NCBI RefSeq assembly: GCF_002305875.1
Contig: NZ_CP022098.1
Coordinates: 9,052,001 to 9,116,000 of the forward strand
DNA: 64,000 bases
Direction: 5' to 3'
Source of the DNA: Cystobacter fuscus
GTDB taxonomy: Bacteria > Myxococcota > Myxococcia > Myxococcales > Myxococcaceae
Both the position numbers and the translations under genes were made by a program. The notes below the pieces were generated by a model. The model was not told where the DNA came from and searched no databases. It worked only from the letters and a program-made list of their open reading frames with translations. Of this stretch, positions 58,670 through 64,000 are shown one piece after another; position 1 is the stretch's first letter, and each line of letters begins with the position of its first letter.

Positions 58670-58879
58670 TCACGTCACGCTCACGCCTGGGTACCGGCCC
58701 GGCGTGTTCACGGGCTTGATGACGTGTGGATTGCCACCGAGCGAGGGGGTCTCCCCTGGACCCTCGTCCGGCTGCATCACCGGAGGAGCGTGATGGGGAT
58801 GCTCTTCCTCCTCCGCCCCCGCGTCTCGGGAGGGGGGTGTAGGAGTCATGGGAATATGCAGGACGTCTTTCTTGCTCAT
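58670..58879 (-). CDS. Small Pro/His/Glu-rich peptide (69 residues)
   Basis: ATG 58879 follows a perfect AGGAGG seven bases upstream. The peptide begins MSKKDVLHIPMTPTPPSRD, then an EEEEHPHHAPP stretch, and ends in HVIKPVNTPGRYPGVSVT. There is no signal peptide and no Cys, so it is unlikely to be a lanthipeptide. It has its own terminator. Leader-like polar start plus Pro-rich tail could suit a modified peptide, but no modifying enzyme adjoins. No family is recognised. Confidence 0.65.
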   Translation of the reverse strand: MSKKDVLHIPMTPTPPSRDAGAEEEEHPHHAPPVMQPDEGPGETPSLGGNPHVIKPVNTPGRYPGVSVT

Positions 58880-59001
58880 GGCTGTACCTCCTACAGGTGG
58901 GTACCTCAACAATGAGGATGTCCCCGGCGGAAGACACCTGGCCCCTGGTTGCCCGCCTGCCCCGGTGACCACCTGCCCTTCATGAAGGCTATGGTGCCGG
59001 C

Positions 59002-59988
59002 ATGAACGCCCAGCAACTCCTCACGCGGCTCCAGGACACCTCGCCCGACGGGCCCCTGGACCGCCTCGCCGCGCTCGTGGTGGAGCATGAGCTGACCCAG
59101 CCGCTCACCGCCCTGCTTCCGCCCTCCCTGCTGGCCCGCGCCGTCACCCAGGCACTCGAGGGCGCCCTGGCCTCGCCCACCGCGGAGCACGAGCTGGCCT
59201 CGGCCCTCCAGCACTTCCAGGAGCAGCTCTCCCAGGACAAGCACACCGTGCGCGAGGCCCTGCCACCCGAGCTGGCCAAGATGGCGGTGGAGCTGGCCTC
59301 GCGCCGCTACTCCCCGGATCGGGCGCTGGTGCTCGCGCTGTTGGATCGCCCGCCGGTCCGCACGCTGGTGGGGGCGCTGCTGCTCAACGTGCTCATCGAG
59401 TTCAGCCGCAAGGTGAGCGCGCCCGTGACGGAGAACCGCATCGCCAAGGGCTTCTCCGGCCTGGCGCGTCTCGCGGCCGAGCAGGCGCGCAACAGCGGAG
59501 CCCTGGGCGGCATCGCCGGGGCATTGTCGGACGAAATCGAGCGGCAGGTGGAGAAGCGGGCCCGCGACTTCGTCGACTCGGCCCTCTCGGGCATCTTCCA
59601 GCAGGTGGCCGACGCGCTGAGCAACCCCACCCGCCACGCGGAACACGCCGAGCTGCGCGTGGCGCTGCTCGATGGGGTGCTCGGCCTGAACCTGTCGCGG
59701 CTGGGACACGAGCTGGGCCAGGTGGACGTGCCCGGCGGCACGGCCGTGGCGCGCAAGGGAATTGCCCAGTGGCTCGCCTCGGGGCGGGCCCTCCCGGAGC
59801 TCGAGGCGTTCATCACCCGGGCGATGGAGCGGGATGGCCAGCGACCGGTGCGCGAGGTGCTGGGCGCGTTCGGCCTGCTCGACACCTTCCAGACGATGGG
59901 CCGGGAGTCGGTGCGCGGACGGTTGGGGCCCATCGTGGGCTCGACGCCCTTCGCCCGGTGGCTGGAAGAGGTGATGCGTGAGCCCTGA
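59002..59988 (+). CDS. Conserved-looking helical protein, unknown
   Basis: A 328-residue, Ala/Leu-rich, mostly helical protein without signal peptide. A hydrophobic stretch (VRTLVGALLLNVLIEF, about 118-133) may be amphipathic or a single membrane segment. I recognise no family. It is transcribed away from the small peptide gene and lies 60 bp before an Ap4A phosphorylase-like gene on the same strand. Confidence 0.6.
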   Translation: MNAQQLLTRLQDTSPDGPLDRLAALVVEHELTQPLTALLPPSLLARAVTQALEGALASPTAEHELASALQHFQEQLSQDKHTVREALPPELAKMAVELASRRYSPDRALVLALLDRPPVRTLVGALLLNVLIEFSRKVSAPVTENRIAKGFSGLARLAAEQARNSGALGGIAGALSDEIERQVEKRARDFVDSALSGIFQQVADALSNPTRHAEHAELRVALLDGVLGLNLSRLGHELGQVDVPGGTAVARKGIAQWLASGRALPELEAFITRAMERDGQRPVREVLGAFGLLDTFQTMGRESVRGRLGPIVGSTPFARWLEEVMREP

Positions 59989-60048
59989 GCCCCACCGGGT
60001 GCGAACGGTTCGCCGCAAGCCCCGGAGGAGGCGGTAAGGTACGCCGTG

Positions 60049-60948
60049 ATGAACACGCGCACCGCTCCCCCATCCCTGCTGCGGCCCGAGGACCTGTGGT
60101 CCCAGACGCTCGAAGCGACCCGGCATGGACTGGCCACCGGAGCCCTGCAACCCATCGCCACCGAGTGCCGCACCCTGAACCACCGGGGCGTCCCCTTCCA
60201 GGTGCGCATGCTCGGACGGGCGCACCTCAAGGACGAGCGCGCCAAACGCGAGCCGCCCCGCGCCACGCCCTTCAACCCCTTCGAGAATCCGGATCCGGAC
60301 CTCGTGGTGGGCGGGCTGACGCCCACCCACGTGTGTCTGCTCAACAAGTTCAACGTCGTCGAGCACCACCTGCTCATCGTGACGCGCGTCTTCGAGGAGC
60401 AGGAGTCGTGGCTGACGGCCGCGGACTTCGAGGCGCTCGCGCTGTGCATGAGCGGGCTGGACGGGCTGGCCTTCTACAACTCCGGCGAGGCGGCGGGCGC
60501 GAGCCAGCGGCACAAGCACCTGCAGCTCATCCCCCCGCTGGGGCCCGACGGCCTGCGCGTCCCCATGGAGACGTGGCTGTCCGCGCCCCTGGCGCGCGGC
60601 GTGGTGACGACGGTGCCCGACCTGGGCTTCGGCCACGTGGCGACGGGGCTCGGGTCCTGGGAGGACGAGCCCGCGAAGGATGGGGCGCGCATGCTCGAGG
60701 CCTACCAGGCCCTCATGGCCGCGGCCGCCCTGGGCACCACGCCGCTGCCGCCCTACAACCTGCTGGCCACGCGCGACTGGATGCTGCTCGTGCCCCGCGC
60801 GTGCGCCGAGTCCCAGGGCATCAACGTCAACGCCATGGGCTTCGGCGGCTCGCTGCTCGTCAAGACGGAGCAGCAGCGCCAGCAGCTCGAGGCGCAGGGG
60901 CCCATGGAGCTGCTGCGACAGGTGACCCGGCCGATCGTGCTCGGGTGA
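60049..60948 (+). CDS. Ap4A phosphorylase-like ATP adenylyltransferase
   Basis: A 299-residue HIT-superfamily enzyme. The catalytic motif is HKHLQ (His155, His157, Gln159) in SQRHKHLQLIP, with HHLLIVTRVFEEQ before it and a C-terminal domain ending NVNAMGFGGSLLVK, as in yeast APA1/2-type Ap4A phosphorylases. It splits diadenosine tetraphosphate with phosphate, releasing ADP and ATP. ATG 60049 follows a GTG codon that could also start. Confidence 0.85.
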   Translation: MNTRTAPPSLLRPEDLWSQTLEATRHGLATGALQPIATECRTLNHRGVPFQVRMLGRAHLKDERAKREPPRATPFNPFENPDPDLVVGGLTPTHVCLLNKFNVVEHHLLIVTRVFEEQESWLTAADFEALALCMSGLDGLAFYNSGEAAGASQRHKHLQLIPPLGPDGLRVPMETWLSAPLARGVVTTVPDLGFGHVATGLGSWEDEPAKDGARMLEAYQALMAAAALGTTPLPPYNLLATRDWMLLVPRACAESQGINVNAMGFGGSLLVKTEQQRQQLEAQGPMELLRQVTRPIVLG

Positions 60949-60963
60949 GGCGCGGGAGGGGGC

Positions 60964-62064
60964 TCAAGCCGTCGTCAGGATGCGGTGGCGGTAGAGTTCC
61001 AGCAGGATGTCCTCGTGCAGGTCCGCCTGCTTCTCCTGGCGCAGCCGCTCGCGCACCTTCTCGACGGGCTCGAGACCGGTGAACTCCACGAGGAGCGCGT
61101 AGGCCATGCCGGGCAGCGCCACGGCGTCGTACTCGCTGTAGGCCCCGAGCGCGACGCTGCCGTCCGCGAGCCACTTCACCGTGGCCTCGGAGTTGAGCTT
61201 GAGCACCTTGGGCAGTTCGGGCGCGACGGCGTCCCGGTGACTCTTCTCCAGCACCTTGAGCTCGATGACGCCATCGAGCCCGAGCAGCTTGTCCACCTGC
61301 TCCGGCGTGAGCGCGCGCACCAGGTCGTAGCAGGCCCGGTAGAACTCCGCCTCGCGACCCTCCCACTTGCCCCACAGCGCGGTGTAGTCCTTGGCGGGCA
61401 TGGGCCGATCGTCCAGCTCCTCCACGCTCGGCGCGTCCGTCAACTCCGGCTTGTCGCGGCCCGCGAGGATGTACTCGGGCAGCAACTGGAGCACGGCGTA
61501 GCGCGACAGTTGGATCTCCGCGAGCGTCAGGTACGTCTTGAGCGTCATCCAGAACTTGCGCCCATCCGCGCCCGCCACGTACTTGCAGAAGAACGTGGAG
61601 CACACGGCCTCGCGGTAGGGCCAGATGGTGCAGCCGCCCTGCTGCTCCTCGTAGTAGGGGCAGCGCATGGAGGCGGCGCGGCCGAAGAACTGGCGCGAGT
61701 TGCGGTAGAGCAGGTTGTAGCGCGCGGAGGCCTTCACCCACTGGGGCGTCACGCCCAGGCGGGTGCCCATCTTCTCCTCCATGCGCCGCCGGCCCTCGGC
61801 CAGCTCGGCGCGTCCGTCCGAGAGCAGCGCCCCGACGAGGAAGTTGGGCAGGCGGGGGTAGTAGGTGCAGCACTTGGTGTCCGGCCGGAACAGGCGGCTC
61901 ACCCCATCCACGGACTCCACCGTGCCCGAGGCCGAGGAGGGACACATGGCGCACGAGTCACACGTGGCCTTGGTCTCCACGGGCACCTCCTTCCGGAAGA
62001 AGTCCGGAAGCAGATCCCGGTAGAGGACCGGCAGGCTGTCGAGCATGGGACGCATGAAGGGCAA
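60964..62064 (-). CDS. Cys-cluster protein (YkgJ-like), unknown
   Basis: A 366-residue soluble protein. It has clustered cysteines: CDSCAMCP (about 35-42), a CC pair in TKCCTYYPRL (about 64-73), then MRCPYYEEQQGGCTIWPYREAVCSTFFCKY (about 133-162). The spacing looks like a zinc or iron-sulfur site as in YkgJ-type proteins. The C-terminal part is helical. The gene ahead of it in the same direction encodes a MAPEG protein. No function is assigned. Confidence 0.65.
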   Translation of the reverse strand: MPFMRPMLDSLPVLYRDLLPDFFRKEVPVETKATCDSCAMCPSSASGTVESVDGVSRLFRPDTKCCTYYPRLPNFLVGALLSDGRAELAEGRRRMEEKMGTRLGVTPQWVKASARYNLLYRNSRQFFGRAASMRCPYYEEQQGGCTIWPYREAVCSTFFCKYVAGADGRKFWMTLKTYLTLAEIQLSRYAVLQLLPEYILAGRDKPELTDAPSVEELDDRPMPAKDYTALWGKWEGREAEFYRACYDLVRALTPEQVDKLLGLDGVIELKVLEKSHRDAVAPELPKVLKLNSEATVKWLADGSVALGAYSEYDAVALPGMAYALLVEFTGLEPVEKVRERLRQEKQADLHEDILLELYRHRILTTA

Positions 62065-62088
62065 CTCCTCGGAGGGGGGCTGGGGGGC

Positions 62089-62556
62089 TCAGGCGAAGAC
62101 GCGGATGAGGATGAGCACCATCACCGTGAGCATGGACAGCATGCCGAAGCCGAAGCTCACCGAGCGCCAGGGCTGCATGGACTTGAGGTAGGCGATGGAG
62201 TGCCCCACGCGCGCGGCGGTGAAGACGATGAGGGCGATCTTCAGGGCGAGCGACGGAGCGCCCAGCAACACCGCCACGAGGCCGAGGATGAGGAAGGCGG
62301 GGATGTTCTCCAGATCGTTGCGGTGGGCCCGGAGCACGCGCGCCACCTCGGGGGGCTCCACATCGGAGAGCTGGGCGCCGAAGCGGGCCGCGTCCTCGGA
62401 GTTGGTGGCCACCTTGAGCCGCGAGCGCACCACACCGGTGTAGATGCCCACGGCGATCATCTTGATGACGAGCAACACGGCACACAATGCGTAGAGCCGC
62501 AAGCCCGGCAGGGCGATCAACAAGGTGGGCGAGACTTCGAAGGGCAGGTCGTTCAT
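62089..62556 (-). CDS. MAPEG-family membrane protein (MGST1-like)
   Basis: A 155-residue protein with four hydrophobic helices and the MAPEG signature RAHRNDLENIPAFLILGLVAVLL. Later residues TAARVGHSIAYLKSMQPWRSVSFGFG also fit. Members are glutathione transferases/peroxidases acting on lipid or xenobiotic electrophiles in the membrane. Confidence 0.85.
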   Translation of the reverse strand: MNDLPFEVSPTLLIALPGLRLYALCAVLLVIKMIAVGIYTGVVRSRLKVATNSEDAARFGAQLSDVEPPEVARVLRAHRNDLENIPAFLILGLVAVLLGAPSLALKIALIVFTAARVGHSIAYLKSMQPWRSVSFGFGMLSMLTVMVLILIRVFA

Positions 62557-62657
62557 CAGGCCTCCTCTACCAGCCGCGTCCGCGTTTGGACAGCCGGGAG
62601 GGCCATACGCCGGGTGGCTTGACGGCGGACCCCGGCTTGTCCAAGTTGCCGCCCCTC

Positions 62658-63317
62658 ATGCCTGTCCTGAGTGGAGCAGTCACCTTCTCGCGCTTCCGGT
62701 CCGCACCGGCCGGAGACGCCCCATCCGACACGAAACGCTGGCTGTCCAAGGGCCTGAAGTCCGGGCACTTCGAGCCCATCGACTTGAAGAAGACCGAGGA
62801 CGAACGGGCCGCGGGCTTCGTGGAGCTGGAGAACTCCGATGGCACGGACTTCTCCACGGGCAGCGTGCTCTATGGCGAGTACGCGCTGTTCGGCTACCGC
62901 GTGGACACCGTGAAGGTGCCCGCGCCGGTGCTCAAGGCGGAGCTGAGCAAGTGGGAGAAGGCCTTCGAGAAGGAGAACGGCCGGCCCCCCACCCGCGGCG
63001 AGAAGAGCGAGAACCGCGCTTCCATCAAGCACATGCTGCGCCAGCGCGCCGTGCCCTTCACCAAGGTGCACGACGTGAGCTGGAACCTGAAGACGAACCA
63101 GGTGCAGCTCTGGGCTTCCTCGCGCAAGACGGTGGAGGAGATCCTCTTCGCCATCGAGGAGTCCTTCGACGTGAAGCTCCAGCCACTCGTGCCCGTGTCG
63201 CTCGCGGCCGAGGCCGGCATCTCCGACGAGAACCTGGTCCCCACCCCGGAGCTCATCGGCATGGAGATTTCCCAGAGCGAGATCGAGAGCAACGAGGTGA
63301 GCCATGGCGACGCGTGA
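62658..63317 (+). CDS. rdgC: RdgC-family protein
   Basis: A 219-residue protein resembling the recombination-associated protein RdgC, which binds duplex DNA as a ring and modulates RecA. Shorter than Escherichia coli RdgC (about 300), as in many delta-proteobacteria. Typical pieces are MPVLSGAVTFSRF at the start, GYRVDTVKVPAPVLKAEL, and VQLWASSRKTVEEILFAIEESF. It overlaps the next gene by 14 bp. Confidence 0.72.
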   Translation: MPVLSGAVTFSRFRSAPAGDAPSDTKRWLSKGLKSGHFEPIDLKKTEDERAAGFVELENSDGTDFSTGSVLYGEYALFGYRVDTVKVPAPVLKAELSKWEKAFEKENGRPPTRGEKSENRASIKHMLRQRAVPFTKVHDVSWNLKTNQVQLWASSRKTVEEILFAIEESFDVKLQPLVPVSLAAEAGISDENLVPTPELIGMEISQSEIESNEVSHGDA

Positions 63318-63996
63318 GCAGGCACGAATCGAAGCGGCGTTCATGCGGGGAGACACGGGCGTCGACGGGGGCGCCACCGAGGAGGAGACGCGGGACGAGG
63401 CCCAGGTCGAGCGCGACAAGGCCCGGGAACAGCTCCTGCGGGGCCGGGCCTATCTCGGCCGCGAGTTCCTCACCTGGCTGTTGTGGCGCTCGGAGTCGGG
63501 CGGCGCGCTCGTGGACTTCGAGGGCACGGGGCTGGAGGTGCTCTACATGGGCCGCTGCACGCTTCGCGGCGTCAACGGGGACGTGACGGAGATGATGGCC
63601 AAGGGCACGCTCGCGCCCTACTCCGAGAACGTGCGCCACTCGCTGGACCGCGGGCTGCTCGTGCACCAGGCCCGGCTGCGCTTCACCCACGGCGAGAAGG
63701 TGTACGAGGTGACGCTGGACGCGGAGTTCCTCGACATCCGCGCGGCGAAGCTGCCGGAGCTCATGACGGAGGAGGAGGATGATCAGCTGCTCGAGCGGCT
63801 CTACCTCACCGAGCAGCTCTCCGGCATGGTGGACGCGCTGGTGGTGGCCTTCATGCAGGTGCGCGCCAGCCGCAACTGGAGCAAGAAGATCGTCCCGGAG
63901 ATGAAGAGCTGGATGAAGGGCGAGTCCGAGGAGCCCAAGGCCACCCAGGCGCCCAAGACCACCAAGGTCCAACTGGCCCGCGCCGCGCGCGGCTGA
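63304..63996 (+). CDS. RdgC-linked protein, unknown
   Basis: A 230-residue protein starting within the end of the rdgC-like gene, so the two are co-translated. Charged N-terminus, then a possible beta core (GALVDFEGTGLEVLYMGRCTL, LLVHQARLRFTHGEKVYEVTLD) and a helical, Lys-rich C-terminus. It may be the C-terminal part of an ancestral RdgC, split into two genes, since the sum of lengths exceeds one RdgC. This is inference. It ends 4 bases before the window edge. Confidence 0.65.
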   Translation: MATREQARIEAAFMRGDTGVDGGATEEETRDEAQVERDKAREQLLRGRAYLGREFLTWLLWRSESGGALVDFEGTGLEVLYMGRCTLRGVNGDVTEMMAKGTLAPYSENVRHSLDRGLLVHQARLRFTHGEKVYEVTLDAEFLDIRAAKLPELMTEEEDDQLLERLYLTEQLSGMVDALVVAFMQVRASRNWSKKIVPEMKSWMKGESEEPKATQAPKTTKVQLARAARG

Positions 63997-64000
63997 GGCC

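Overview
The window is high-GC DNA from a myxobacterium, most likely of the Cystobacter/Archangium/Melittangium group. This is inferred from the strong G/C third-position bias, the many lipoproteins and secreted hydrolases, a sigma54 enhancer-binding regulator, a large hybrid histidine kinase, a class II lanthipeptide locus and an Rhs/PAAR toxin locus. No rRNA, tRNA or CRISPR array was found. Most long open frames opposite the real genes are GC-driven shadows.

Layout. (1) 1-6.7 kb is an accessory, AT-richer patch. A HEPN-domain gene is split by an IS1182-family element, followed by an Mrr-like nuclease gene, ISL3-family copy 1 and the 3' fragment of an unknown gene. (2) 6.7-27.7 kb is mostly chromosomal housekeeping: SNF2/SWIM helicase, GH128-like lipoprotein, an SDR without its tyrosine, a TadE/TadG-like pilus or secretion operon (12.5-17.2 kb), envelope proteins, GH63-like glucosidase, an ABC ATPase with altered catalytic residues, MazG-like protein, MecA-like penicillin-binding lipoprotein, asparagine synthetase and a divergent MarR regulator. 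(3) 27.7-37.2 kb is again accessory. Decayed genes include a dual-specificity phosphatase that has lost its catalytic Cys codon. Next comes a type VI secretion effector operon: PAAR, FHA-DUF4123 adaptor, Rhs toxin and three putative immunity genes. The Rhs gene is broken twice, by a G8 tract and by ISL3 copy 2. (4) 37.2-42 kb is a sulfide-oxidation regulon (sulfite exporter-like permease, rhodanese, persulfide dioxygenase, sigma54 activator, sulfide:quinone oxidoreductase). Two near-consensus sigma54 promoters and repeated TGAAACA upstream elements link it together. (5) 42-49 kb holds a nucleotidyltransferase, a LanM-LanA pair in reversed gene order, a VWA protein and an MFS transporter behind nested inverted repeats. 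(6) 49-64 kb carries an M4 metalloprotease, a secreted repeat protein, an OYE-family reductase, a hybrid kinase between two unrecognised small peptides, an Ap4A phosphorylase-like enzyme, a Cys-cluster protein, a MAPEG protein and an RdgC-like pair.

The two ISL3 copies are direct repeats with two differences in 1677 bp, flanking about 26 kb. Copy 2 has an 8-bp target duplication; copy 1 has none and abuts a truncated gene, which suggests past recombination. The items most worth following are the lanthipeptide, the sigma54 sulfide regulon, the doubly broken Rhs effector with surviving immunity genes, and the interrupted HEPN gene beside Mrr.
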